A stretch of 64,000 bases of DNA, from NCBI RefSeq assembly GCF_933775445.1, contig NC_065873.1, positions 10,788,001 to 10,852,000 on the forward strand. Reading direction: 5' to 3'. Every line of letters starts with the position of its first letter. Within the stretch, counting starts at the first letter, position 1. Both the position numbers and the translations under genes were made by a program. Shown here in pieces: positions 11,801 through 24,470 of the stretch. Source of the DNA: Argentina anserina. Its lineage: Eukaryota > Streptophyta > Magnoliopsida > Rosales > Rosaceae. The notes under the pieces are model-generated. The model saw nothing but the letters and a program-made list of their open reading frames with translations, had not been told where the DNA came from and made no database searches.

Positions 11801-12881
11801 TGTGGGAGTGTGTTTCTTTCAAACTGAGTATCTTTACATCGTTTGCGTATCTTTACTATTCCAATTGTGTATCTTTTCATTTCTCGTTTGAGTATCTTTC
11901 TGTAAGGCTTTCTGATGCGAGTTTCTATTGAATTTGAGAGTTTTGCAAGTGTGGGAGTGTGTTTCTTTCAAACTGAGTATCTTTACATCGTTTGCGTATC
12001 TTTACTATTCCAATTGTGTATCTTTACATCGTTTGCGTATCTTTACTATTCCAATTGTGTATCTTTTCATTTCTCGTGTGAGTATCTTTCTGTAAGGCTT
12101 CTGATGCGAGTTTCTATTGAATTTGAGAGTTTTGCAAGTGTGGGAGTGTGTTTCTTTCAAACTGAGTATCTTTACATCGTTTGCGTATCTTTACTATTCC
12201 AATTGTGTATCTTTTCATTTCTCGTTTGAGTATCTTTCTGTAAGGCTTTCTGATGCGAGTTTCTATTGAATTTGAGAGTTTTGCAAGTGTGGGAGTGTGT
12301 TTCTTTCAAACTGAGTATCTTTACATCGTTTGCGTATCTTTACTATTCCAATTGTGTATCTTTTCATTTCTCGTTTGAGTATCTTTCTGTAAGGCTTCTG
12401 ATGCGAGTTTCTATTGAATTTGAGAGTTTTGCAAGTGTGGGAGTGTGTTTCTTTCAAACTGAGTATCTTTACATCGTTTGCGTATCTTTACTATTCCAAT
12501 TGTGTATCCTTACATCGTTTGCGTATCTTTACTAATCCAATTGTGTATCTTTTCATTTCTCGTTTGAGTATCTTGCTGTAAGGCTTCTGATGCGAGTTTC
12601 TATTGTATTTGAGAGTTTGCAAGTGTGGGAGTGTGTTTCTTTCAAACTGAGTATCTTTACATCGTTTGCGTATCTTTACTATTCCAATTGTGTATCTTTT
12701 CATTTCTCGTTTGAGTATCTTTCTGTAAGGCTTTCTGATGCGAGTTTCTATTGAATTTGAGAGTTTTGCAAGAGTGGGAGTGTGTTTCTTTCAAACTGAG
12801 TATCTTTACATCGTTTGCGTATCTTTACTATTCCAATTGTGTATCTTTTCATTTCTCGTTTGAGTATCTTTCTGTAAGGCT
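8830..12881. repeat. Two tandem copies of a 2,026-bp, 12-monomer higher-order repeat
   Basis: Landmarks recur at exactly +2,026 bp (for example 8835/10861, 9312/11338, 9889/11915, 10465/12491). Measured from TTCTGATGC to TTCTGATGC, the unit is twelve monomers of 189,189,189,189,149,149,189,149,148,189,148,149 bp, which sum to 2,026. By eye only about two bases differ (near 9380/11406 and 9966/11992), so the duplication is recent or homogenised. Confidence 0.9.
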
Positions 12882-13391
12882 TTCTGATGCGAGTTTCTAT
12901 TGAATTTGAGAGTTTTGCAAGTGTGGGAGTGTGTTTCTTTCAAACTGAGTATCTTTACATCGTTTGCGTATCTTTACTATTCCAATTGTGTATGTTTTCA
13001 ATTCTCCTTTGAGTATCTTTCTGAACGGCTTTCTGATACGGGTTTCTATTGAATTTGAGAGTTTTGCAACTATGGGAATGTGTTTATTTGAAACTGAGTA
13101 TCTTTCTATCGTTTGCGTATCTTTACTATTCCAATTGTGTATCTTTTCAATTCTCGTTTGAGTAACTTTCTAAACGGTTTCTGATGCGAGTTTCTATTGA
13201 TTTTGAGAGTTTGGCAAGTGTGGGAGTGTGTTTCTTTCAAACTGAGTACTTTTCTATCGTTTGCGTATCTTTACTATTCCAAATGTGTATCTTTTCAATT
13301 CTCGTTTGAGTATCTTTCTAAACGGTTTCTGATGCGAGTTTCTACTGAATTTGAGAGTTTTGTAACTATGGGAGTGTGTTTCTTTAAAACT

Positions 13392-15691
13392 GAGTATGTT
13401 TCTATCGTTTGAGTATCTTTATGTAAGGCTCTCTGATGCGAGTTTCTATTCAATTTGAGAGTTTTGCAAGTGTGGGTGTGTGTTTCTTTCAAACTGAGTA
13501 TCTTTCTATCGTTTGCGTATCTTTACTATTCCAATTGTGTATCTTTTCAATTCTCGTTTGATTATCTTTCTAAACGGCTTTCTGATGCGAGTTTCTATTG
13601 AATTTGAGAGTTTTGTAACTATGGGAGTGTGTTTCTTTCAAACTGAGTATCTTTCTATCGTTTACGTATCTTTACTATTCCAATTGTGTATCTTTTCAAT
13701 TCTCGTTTGAGTATCTTTCTGTAAGGCTTTCTGATCCGAGTTTCTATTAAATTTGAGAGTTTTGCAAGTGTGGTAGTGTGTTTCTTTCAAACTGAGTATC
13801 TTTACATCGTTTCCGTATCTTTACTATTCCTATTGTGTATCTTTTCAATTCTCGTTTAAGTATCTTTATCTAAGGCTTTCTGATGCGAGTTTCTATTCAA
13901 TTTGAGAGTTTTGCAAGTGTGGGTGTGTGTTTCTTTCAAATTGAGTATTTTTACATCGTTTGCGTATCTTTAGTATTCCAATTGTGTACCTTTTCAATTC
14001 TCGTTTAAGTATCTTTCTGAACGGCTTTCTGATGTGAGTTTCTATTGAATTTGAGAGTTTTGCAAGTGTGGGAGTGTGTTTCTTTCAAACTGATTATCTT
14101 TCTATCGTTTACGTATCTTTACTATTCCAATTGTGTATCTTTTTAATTCTCGTTTGAGTATCTTTCTGTAAGCCTTTCTGATCCGAGTTTCTATTGAATT
14201 TGAGAGTTTTGCAAGTGTGGGAGTGTGTTTCTTTCAAACTTAGAGTCTTTACATCGTTTGCGTATCTTTACTATTCCAATTGTGTATCTTTTCAATTCTC
14301 GTTTAAGTATCTTTATGTAAGGCTTTCTGATCCGAGTTTCTATTGAATTTGAGAGTTTTGCAAGTGTGGGAGTGTGTTTCTTTCAAACTGAGTATCTTTA
14401 CATCGTTTGCGTATCTTTACTATTCCAATTCTGTATGTTTTCAATTCTCATTTGAGTATCTTTCTCAACGGCTTTCTGATACGAGTTTCTATTGAATTTG
14501 AGAGTTTTGTAACTATGGGAATGTGTTTCTTTCAAACTGAGTATGTTTCTATCGTTTGAGTATCTTTATGTAAGGCTCTCTGATGCGAGTTTCTATTCAA
14601 TTTGAGAGTTTTGCAAGTGTGGGTGTGGGTGTGTGTTTCTTTCAAACTGAGTATCTTTCTATCGTTTGCGTATCTTTACTATTCCAATTGTGTATCTTTT
14701 CAATTCTCGTTTGATTATCTTTCTAAACGGCTTTCTGATGCGAGTTTCTATTGAATTTGAGAGTTTTGTAACTATGGGAGTGTGTTTCTTTCAAACTGAG
14801 TATCTTTCTATCGTTTACGTATCTTTACTATTCCAATTGTGTATCTTTTCAATTCTCGTTTGAGTATCTTTCTGTAAGGCTTTCTGATCCGAGTTTCTAT
14901 TAAATTTGAGAGTTTTGCAAGTGTGGTAGTGTGTTTCTTTCAAACTGAGTATCTTTACATCGTTTCCGTATCTTTACTATTCCTATTGTGTATCTTTTCA
15001 ATTCTCGTTTAAGTATCTTTATCTAAGGCTTTCTGATGCGAGTTTCTATTCAATTTGAGAGTTTTGCAAGTGTGGGTGTGTGTTTCTTTCAAATTGAGTA
15101 TTTTAACATCGTTTGCGTATCTTTAATATTCCAATTGTGTACCTTTTCAATTCTCGTTTGAGTATCTTTCTGAACAGCTTTCTGATGTGAGTTTCTATTG
15201 AATTTGAGAGTTTTGCAAGTGTGGGAGTGTGTTTCTTTCAAACTGATTATCTTTCTATCGTTTAAGGATCTTTACTATTCCAATTGTGTATCTTTTTAAT
15301 TTTCGTTTGAGTATCTTTCTGTAAGCCTTTCTGATCCGAGTTTCTATTGAATTTGAGAGTTTTGCAAGTGTGGGAGTGTGTTTCTTTCAAACTTAGAGTC
15401 TTTACATCGTTTGCGTATCTTTACTATTCCAATTGTGTATCTTTTCAATTCTCGTTTAACTATCTTTATGTAAGGCTTTCTGATCCGAGTTTCTATTGAA
15501 TTTGAGAGTTTTGCAAGTGTGGGAGTGTGTTTCTTTCAAACTGAGTATCTTTACATCGTTTGCGTATCTTTACTATTCCAATTCTGTATGTTTTCAATTC
15601 TCATTTGAGTATCTTTCTGAACGGCTTTCTGATACGAGTTTCTATTGAATTTGAGAGTTTTGTAACTATGGGAATGTGTTTCTTTCAAACT
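13392..15691. repeat. Second higher-order duplication of about 1.15 kb in Sat1
   Basis: GAGTATGTTTCTATCG blocks at 13,392, 14,539 and 15,692 mark unit starts 1,147 and 1,153 bp apart. The 6-bp difference is an extra GGGTGT near 14,625. Frames at 13,513 and 14,666 translate identically. The two copies show several point differences, so this event is older than the 2,026-bp one. Confidence 0.85.
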
Positions 15692-17995
15692 GAGTATGTT
15701 TCTATCGTTTGAGTATCTTTATGTAAGGCTCTGTGATGCGAGTTTCTATTCAATTTGAGAGTTTTGCAAGTGTGGGTGTGTGTTTCTTTCAAATTGAGTA
15801 TCTCTCTATCGTTTGCGTATCTTTACTATTCCAATTTTGTATCTTTTCAATTCTCGTTTGAGTATCTTTCTGTAAGGCTTTCTGATCCGAGTTTTCTATT
15901 GAATTTGAGAGTTTTGCAAGTGTGGGAGTGTGTTTCTTTCAAACTGAGTATCTTTACATCATTTGCGTATCTTTACTATTCCAATTATGTATCTTTTCAA
16001 TTCTCGTTTGAGTATCTTTCTAAACGGCTTTCTGATGCGAGTTTCTATTGATTTTGATAGTTTTGCAAGTGTGGGAGTGAGTTTCTTTCAAACTGAGTAT
16101 CTTTACATCGTTTGCGTATCGTTACTATTTCAATTGTGTATCTTTTCAATTCTCGTTTGAGTATCTTTATGTAAGGCTCTCTGATGCGAGTTTCTATTCA
16201 ATTTTTGAGTTTTGCAAGTGTGGGTGTGTGTTTTTTTCAAATTGAGTATCTTTCTATCGTTTACGTATCTTTACTATTCCAATTGTGTATCTTTTTAATT
16301 CTCGTTTGAGTATCTTTATGTAAGGCTTTCTGATCCGAGTTTCTATTGAATTTGAGAGTTTTGCAAGTGTGGGAGTGTGTTTCTTTCAAACTGAGTATCT
16401 TTACATCTTTTGCGTATCTTTACTATTCCAATTGTGTATCTTTTCAATTCTCGTTTAAGTATCTTTATGTAAGGCTTTCTGATCCGAGTTTCTATTGAAT
16501 TTGAGTGTTTTGCAAGTGTGGGAGTGTTTTTCTTTCAAACTGAGTATCTTTACATCGTTTGCGTATCCTTACTATTCCAATTGTGTATCTTTTCAATTCT
16601 CGTTTGAGTATCTTTCTAAACGGCTTTCTGATGCGAGTTTCTATTGATTTTGAGAGTTTTGCAAGTGTGGGAGTGTGTTTCTTTCAAACTGAGTATCTTT
16701 ACATCGTTTGCGTATCTTTACTATTTTAATTGTGTATCTTTTCAATTCTCGTTTGAGTATCTTTATGTAAGGCTCTCTGATCCGAGTTTTGTTTGAATTT
16801 GAGGGTTTTGTAACTATGGGAGTGTGTTTCTTTCAAACTGAGTATATTTACATCGTTTGCGTATCTTTACTATTTTAATTGTGTATCTTTTCAATTCTCG
16901 TTTGAGTATCTTTATGTAAGGCTCTCTGATGCGATTTTCTATTCAATTTGAGAGTTTTGCAAGTGTGGGTGTGTGTTTCTTTCAAATTGAGTATCTGTCT
17001 ATCGTTTGCGTATCTTTACTATTCCAATTGTGTATCTTTTCAATTCTCGTTTGAGTATCTTTCTGAACGGCTTTCTGATGCGAGTTTCTATTGAATTTGA
17101 GAGTTTTGTAACTATGGGAGTGTGTTTCTTTCAACCTGAGTATCTTTACATCATTTGCGTATCTTTACTATTCCAATTGTGTATCTTTTCAATTCTCGTT
17201 TGAGTATCTTTCTAAACGGCTTTCTGATGCGAGTTTCTATTGATTTTGAGAGTTTTGTAAGTGTGGGAGTGTGTTTCTTTCAAACTGAGTATCTTTACAT
17301 CGTTTGCGTATCTTTACTATTTCAATTGTGTATCTTTTCAATTCTCGTTTGAGTATCTTCATGTAAGGCTTTCTGATGCGAGTTTCTATTCAATTTGAGA
17401 GTTTTGCAAGTATGGGTGTTTGTTTCTTTCAAACTGAGTATCTTTACATCGTTTGCGTATCTTTACTATTCCAATTGTGTATCTTTTCAATTTTCGTTTC
17501 AGTATCTTTATGTAAGGCTTTCTGATCCGAGTTGCTATTGAATTTGAGAGTTTTGCAAGTGTGGGAGTGTGTTTCTTTCAAACTGAGTATCTTTACATCG
17601 TTTGCGTATCTTTACTATTCCAATTGTGTATCTTTTCAATTCTCGTCTGAGTATCTTTCTAAACGGCTTACTGATGCGAGTTTCTATTGATTTTGCGAGT
17701 TTTGCAAGTGTGGGAGTGTGTTTCTTTTCAAACTGAGTATCTTTACATCATTTGCGTATCTGTACTATTCCAATTGTGTATCTTTTCAATTCTCGTTTGA
17801 GTATCTTTCTGTAAGGCTTTCTGATCCGAGTTTCTATTGAATTTGAGAGTTTTGCAAGTGTGGGAGTGTGTTTCTTTCATACTGAGTATCTTTACATCAT
17901 TTGCGTATCTTTACTATTCCAATTGTGTATCTTTTCAATTCTCGTTTGAGTATCTTTTTGTAAGGCTTTCTGAACCGAGTTTTCTATTGATTTTG

Positions 17996-19237
17996 CGATT
18001 CGCTTTTCATTTCCGAGTGTCATTCCATTGTGTGCTTGTGTTTCTTTCAATATGAGTATTTTTTAAATTGATATTTGAGTACATTTCCATCCTCGATTGA
18101 GTATTTTTCTGTGTTTGTTGATGGTGCGAGTCGCTTTTCATTTCCGAGTGATATTCCAGTGTGTGCTCGTGTTTCTTTCAAAATTAGTATCTTTTCAATT
18201 CCTATATCAGTTTCTTTCCATCCTCGATTGAGTACATTTCTGTGTTCTTTTCTGGTGCGAGTCTCTTTTCATTTCTGAGTGTCTTTACAGTGTGTGCTTG
18301 TGTTTCTTTCAAAGTGAGTATTTTTTTCAATTCCTATTTGAGTATCTTTGCATCCTCAATTGAGTATCTTTATGTGTTTCTTTCTGGTTCGAGTCTCTTT
18401 TCATTTCCGAGTGTCATTCCAGTGTGTGCTTGTGTTTCTTTCAAAGTGAGTAACTTTTCAATTCTTATTTGAGTATCTTTCCATCCTCGATTGAGTATCT
18501 TTATGTGTTTCTTTCTAGTGTGAGTGTCTTTTGAATTTTGAGTGACATTTAAGTGTGTGCTCGTGTTTCTTTCAAAGTGAGTATCTTTTCAATTCATATT
18601 TGAGTATCTTTCCATCCTTGATTGAGTATCTTTCGGTGTTTCTTTACGGTGCCAGTCTTTTTTCGTTTCCGATTGTCATTCCAATGTGTACTAGTGTTTC
18701 TTTCAAAGTGAGTATCTTTTCAATTACTATTTGAGTATCATTCCATCCTCGATTGAGTATCTTTATATGTTTCTTTCTAGTGCGAGTGTCTTTTGAATTC
18801 TGAGTGACATTCCAGTGTGTGCTCATGTTTCGTTCAAAGTGAGTATCTTTTCAATTCATATTTGAGTATATTTCTATCCTCGATTGAGTATCTTTCTGTG
18901 TTCATTTCTGGTGCGAGTCTCTTTTCATTTCTGAGTGTTATTCAAGTGTGTGCTTGTGTTTCTTTCAAAGGAGTATCATTTCAATTCCTATTTAAGTATC
19001 TTTGCATCCTCGATTGAGTATCTTTATGTGTTTCTTTCTAGTGCTAGTGTCTTTTGAATTCTGAGTGTCATTCTAGTGTGGCTTGTGTTTCTTTCAAAGT
19101 GAGTATCCTTTCAGTTCCTATTTGAGTTTCTTTCCATCGTCCATTGAGTATCTTTCTGTGTTTCTTTATGGTGCGAGTCTCTTTTCATTTCCGAGTGTCA
19201 TTCCAGTGTGTGGCTTGTGTTTCGTTCAAAGTGAGTA
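17996..19237. repeat. Sat2 satellite array, left segment
   Basis: Monomers of about 131-132 bp (for example TGTTTCTTTC at 18,301, 18,433 and 18,564). They share the GTTTCTTTCAAA.TGAGTAT core and the GAGTATCTTT 22-bp units with Sat1, but the remainder (CCATCCTCGATT, GAGTGTCATTCCAGTGTG) differs. It joins Sat1 abruptly near 17,996 inside a monomer. Bases 19,233-19,237 (GAGTA) are the left target duplication of solo LTR E. Confidence 0.92.
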
Positions 19238-20805
19238 TAATGATTGCTCGATTACTCGACATCAATATTTAACCCTGAACACATCATTAGTAGTATAAAG
19301 CAAGAGGGTATCGTTCACAAACCGGGGAACCATCCAGGGCTTAGGATCACAATACTTAACACGAATCCATAAAGATAGAAAAAGTTGATATAGGTTCGGA
19401 TTGAGTTATAAAAACAGTAAATAAAACCTAAACTAATATATACATGTGATTAACCAACCAACACCTAAAAAATCACCAAAACAACTCATATAAAAGAAAT
19501 CGAACAAGCTTCATGACTTCCTTTTGAATCATGCCGAGACCATATATTGAACAACTAAGGATGGATCATGAAATTAGGGTTCTAAGCAGTAACCTAAACA
19601 CGTAGACACTTAACACATTCGATTATTACCATGCAGCCATAATCAAAATCTAACATGTTCATCTTCATCATGTAATTCCAAAGCCATGCACATTGAATTC
19701 ATCAAGTATGTCACCTACTTAACCAACAACCATGCAATTCGAAAATCACATACAAAAGAGTAAACATGTTCTTAGCATAAGTCTTTAATCCAACAACCTA
19801 AATATCATGCTACAAGCATAGTCATAACACTTAGAAATCGAAATTGATCATAACTAAAACTTGGCAGAAACCAAAACAGAAACTCCATAAAACCAAAACA
19901 TAATTTTGAATCCTTTATATAAATTGAATCAAGTAGCTATTTCATAGACGAAATTGAAACAAGATTACACTACACAAATCGCAAGCTCATCCAAGAACAA
20001 GAACAAAACCAAAACCGAATTGCAACAAAGAGTGAATCATGGTTACACTTTATAATTCAAGCAATCCACAAGTGTAGCCGTGACTTCTATGGGATGAAAC
20101 CTTCTTCACAAGCGTGCTCGAAGGCTAATGATTGGTGGGGAATGATGGAATCGGTTTTAGGATTTCTTGGAAGGGTGAGGGATTAATTCGGTAGAGCTAG
20201 GCTTGTATTTGTGTGCAAGGTTGATGATCATAATATGGGGAGGCCGAGCCTCTAGATATAGGAGTCTAGGAAGCCATCTTGCCGTCCCATAAGGAGATAG
20301 AAACCAATTGGAAAACTGAAATCCTCTTTGTTATGGATTAGATTCATGTACTCCATATCCAACTTGATGTAGGAAACCAAGTCCAATAGGGAGATCACAA
20401 TAAGGGCTGCACGACATCTCTCCTTGTTCAACTAGGAATAGCTAGGCCGGCCTCTTCTTCTCCTTCTTCGACTCGGATATGATTTCCTTGTCTCACTAGG
20501 AATGCATCACGGCATCTCTACTTCCTCTCCAAGTATGATTTGTCTTTCCTGAAAAGAAATCGTCGATTAAGGGATAGGAAAGAATGAAAATAGGAAAGTA
20601 GAATCCTAGTCGAGTAAGGAATCCTAGCTCAATATGGATTTCTAACACTTAGCACAATTTCATCATCAATTCATCTAAATTCGAAATAGCTCTTCTTAGA
20701 ATATAAAAATGACAAATATGGAACTAAAACAACTAGATAAGAAGTAACAAAGCATAAGAATAGGGCATATACACATTAAGAACGTCACACTTTGTGCTCC
20801 TATCA
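19238..20805 (-). mobile_element. Solo LTR E (LTR type 2) in Sat2
   Basis: 1,568-bp LTR in reverse orientation with no internal region. The right end is ...GTGCTCCTATCA. The left end is TAATGATTGC, one base away from the family start TGATGATTGC. An exact 5-bp target duplication GAGTA flanks it (19,233-19,237 and 20,806-20,810). It aligns along its length with the 1.57-kb LTRs of element C. A solo LTR normally arises by recombination between the two LTRs of a full element. The TATA box found in C is altered here (CTAGATATAG near 20,253). Confidence 0.93.
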
Positions 20806-23800
20806 GAGTATCTTTTCCATCCTTATTTGAGTATCTTTCTATCCTCGATTTAGTATCTTTAGTGATCCTTTCTGGTACGAGTCTCTTTTCATTTCCGAGT
20901 GTTATTCCAGTTTGTGTATGTGTTTCTTTCAAAGTGAGTATCTTTTCAATTCCTATTTGAGTATCTTTCCATCCTCGATTGAGTATCTTTATGTGTTTCT
21001 TTCTAGTGCTAGTGTCTTTTGAATTGTGAGTGTCATTCCAGTGTGGCTTGTGTTTCTTTCAAAGTGAGTATCTTTTCAATTCCAATTTGAGTATCTTTCC
21101 ATCCTCGATTGAGTATCTTTCTGTGTTTCTTTATGGTGCGAGTCTCTTTTCATTTCCGAGTGTCATTCCAGTGTGGCTTGTGTTTCTTTCAAAGTGAGTA
21201 TCTTTTCAATTCTTATTTGAGTATCTTTCTATCCTCGATTGAGTATCTTTCAGTGATCCTTTCTAGTCCGAGTCTCTTTTCATTTCCGAGTGTCATTCTA
21301 TTGTGTGCTTGTGTTTCTTTCAAAGTGAGTATCTTTTCAATTCCTATTTGAGTATCTATCAATCCTCGATTGAGTATCTTTATGTGTTTCTTTCTAATGC
21401 GTCTTTTGAATTCTGAGTGTCATTCCAGTGTGGCTTTTGTTTCTTTCAAAGTGAGTATCTTTGCAATTCCTATTTGAGTATCTTTCCATTCTCGATTGAG
21501 TATCTTTCCATCCTCTATTGAGTATCTTTATATGTTTCTTTCTAGTGTGAGTGTTTTCAATTCTGAGTGTCATTCCAGTGTGGCTTGTTTTTCTTTGAAA
21601 GTGAGTATCTTTTCGATTACTATTTGAGTATCTTTCGATCCTTAATTGAGTATCTTTCTGTGTTCCTTTCTGGTACGAGTCTCTTTTCATTTCTGAGTGT
21701 CATTACAGTGTGTGTTTGTGTTTCTTTCAAAGTGAATATTTTTCAATTCCTATTTGAGTATCTTTGCATCCTCGATTGAGTATCTTTATGTGTTTCTTTC
21801 TGGTTCGAGTCTCTTTTCATTTCCGAGTGTCATTCCAGTGTGTGCTTGTGTTTCTTTCAAAGTGAGTAACTTTTCAATTCCTATTTGAGTATCTTTCCAT
21901 CCTCGATTGAGTATCTTTATGTGTTTCTTTCTAGTGCGAGTGTATTTTGAATTTTGAGTGACATTCAAGTGTGTGCTCGTATTTCTTTCAAAGTGACTAT
22001 CTTTTCAATTCATATTTGAGTATCTTTCCATCCTTGATTGAGTATCTTTCTGTGTTTCTTTATGGTGGCAGTCTCTTTCCGTTTCCGAGTGTCATTCCAG
22101 TGTGTACTAGTGTTTCTTTCAAAGTGAGTATCTTTTCAATTACTATTTGAGTATCATTCCATCCTCGATTGAGTATCTTTATATGTTTCTTTCTAGTGCG
22201 AGTGTCTTTTGAATTCTGAGTGACATTCCAGTGTGTGCTCGTGTTTCTTTCAAAGTGAGTATCTTTTAAATTCATATTTGAGTATACTTCCATCCTCAAT
22301 TGAGTATCTTTTTGTGTTCATTTCTGGTGCGAGTCTCTTTTCATTTCTGAGTGTCATTCAAGTGTGTGCTTGTGTTTCTTTCAAAGTGAGTATCTTTTCA
22401 ATTCCTATTTGAGTATCTTTCCATCCTCGATTGAGTATCTTTATGTGTTTCTTTCTAGTGCTAGTGTCTTTTGAATTCTGAGTGTCATTCTAGTGTGGCT
22501 TGTGTTTTTTTCAAAGTGAGTATCTTTTCAATTCCAATTTGAGTTTCTTTCCATCGTCCATTGAGTATCTTTCTGTGTTTCTTTATGGTGCGAGTCTCTT
22601 TTCATTTCCGAGTGTCGTTCCAGTGTGGCTTGTGTTTCGTTCAAAGTGAGTATCTTTTCCATCCTTATTTGAGTATCTTTCTATCCTCGATTTAGTATCT
22701 TTCAGTGATCCTTTCTGGTACGAGTCTCATTTCATTTCCGAGCGCTATTCCAGTTTGTGCTTGTGTTTCTTTGAAAGTGAGTATCTTTTCAATTCCTATT
22801 TGAGTATCTTTCCATCCTTGATTGAGTATCTTTCCATCCTCGATTGAGTATCTTTCTGCGTTCCTTTCTAATGCGACTTTTGAATTCTGAGTGTCATTCC
22901 AGTGTGGCTTTTGTTTCTTTCAAAGTGAGTATCTTTGCAATTCCTATTTGAGTATCTTTCCATCCTCGATTGAGTATCTTTCTGTGTTTCTTTCTACTGC
23001 GAGTGTCTTTTGAATTCTGAGTGACATTCCAGTGTGTGCTCATGTTTCTTTCAAAGTGAGTATCTTCTCAATTCCTATTTGAGTATCTTTCCATCCTCGA
23101 TTGAGTATATTTATGTGTTTCTTTCTAGTGCTAGTGTCTTTTAAATTCTGAGTGTCATTCCAGTGTGGCTAGTGTTTCTTTCAAAGTGAGTATCTTTTCA
23201 ATTCCTATTTGAGTATCTTTTCATCCTCGATTGAGTATCTTTACGCGTTTCGTTCTGGTGCGAGTGTATTTTGAATTCTGAGTGTCATTCTAGTGTGGCT
23301 AGTGTTTCTTTCAAAGTGAGTATCTTTTCAATTCCTATTGGACTATCCTTCCATCCTCGATTGAGTATCTTTACGTGTTTCTTTCTGGTGTGAGTGTATT
23401 TTGAATTCTGAGTGTCATTCCAGGGTGGATAGTGTGTCTTTCAAAATGAGTGTCTTTTCAATTGCTATTGGAGTATATTTCCATCCTCGATTCGGTATCT
23501 TTACGTGTTTCTTTCTAGTGCGAGTGTATTTTGAATTCTGAGTGTCATTCCACTGTGGCTTGTGTTTCTTTCAATGTGAGTATCTTTTCAATTCCTATTT
23601 GAGTATCTTTCCATCCTCGATTGAGTATCTTTACCTGTTTCTTTCTGGTGCGAGTGTATTTTGAATTCTGAGTGTCATTCCAGTGTGGCTAGTGTTTCTT
23701 TCAAAGTGAGTATCTTTCCATCCTCGATTAAGCATCTTTCTGTGTTCCTTTTTGGTGCGAGTCTCTTTGGATTTCTGACTGTCATTCCAGTGTGTGCTTG

Positions 23801-24470
23801 TGTTTTTTTTCATAGTGAGTATCTTTACAATTCCTATTTGAGTATCTTTTCAATTCCAATTTGAGTTTTTTTCCATCCTCGATTGAGTATCTTGCTGTGT
23901 TTCTTTATGGTGCGAGTGTCTCTTAAATTCTGAGTGTCTTTCCAGTGTGGCTAGTGTTTCTTTCAAAGTGAGTATCCTTTCAATTCCTATTTGAGTATCT
24001 TTCCATCCTCGATTGAGTATTTTTACAAGTTTCTTGCTGGTGCGAGTGTCTCTTAAATTCTGAGTGTCATTCCAGTGTGTCTTTGTGTTTCTTTTAAAGT
24101 GAGTATCTTTTCAATTCCTATTCGACTATCTTTCCGTCCTCGATTGAGTATCGTTATGTGTTTCTTTCTAGTGCTAGTGTCTTTTGAATTCTGAGTTTCA
24201 TTCCAGTGTTGTTTCTTTCAAAGTGAGTATCTTTTCAATTCCTATTGGAGTATCTTTCCATCATCGATTGAGTATCTTTACGTGTTTCTTTCTGGTGCGT
24301 GTGTATTTTGAATTCTGAGTGTCATTCCATTGTGTCCTTGTGTTTCTTTCAAAGTGAGTATTTTTTAATTCCAATTTGAGTTTCTTTCCATCCTCGATTG
24401 AGTATCTTTACGTGTTTCTTTCTAGTGCGAGTGTATTTTGAATCTGAGTGTCATTCCACTGTGGCTTGTT
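20806..24470. repeat. Sat2 satellite array, right segment
   Basis: Continues the 132-bp Sat2 monomers with more sequence and length variation: dropped or doubled 22-bp sub-units, for example doubled CCATCCTCGATTGAGTATC near 22,810-22,850. The array ends in mid-monomer at about 24,470, where LTR-derived sequence begins. No coding sequence. Confidence 0.92.

Larger units (their letters stand above)
8528..17995. repeat. Sat1 satellite array, main block
   Basis: Head-to-tail monomers, period 148-149 bp, with long variants of about 189 bp that carry an extra 41-bp internal duplication (TCTTTACATCGTTTGC segment). Each monomer is itself made of about 22-bp units starting GAGTATCTTT or GTATCTTT. From about 12,950 a diverged subfamily takes over, with signatures such as CTAAACGGC and TTTTGTAACTATGGGA and almost only 149-bp monomers. 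No gene is seen. Frames up to 134 codons just translate the repeat. Confidence 0.95.

Noticed and set aside
8835..12703. Open frames of 60-134 codons on both strands of Sat1
   Set aside because: They repeat with the satellite, change frame because monomers are not multiples of three, and translate the same simple words. No gene signals.
1..24470. Regularly spaced repeats as a CRISPR-like array
   Set aside because: Monomers abut head to tail without unique spacers, and the DNA is plant nuclear. These are satellites.
8528..24470. Calling Sat1/Sat2 the centromere
   Set aside because: Higher-order structure is compatible, but array size, CENH3 and chromosomal position cannot be seen here.
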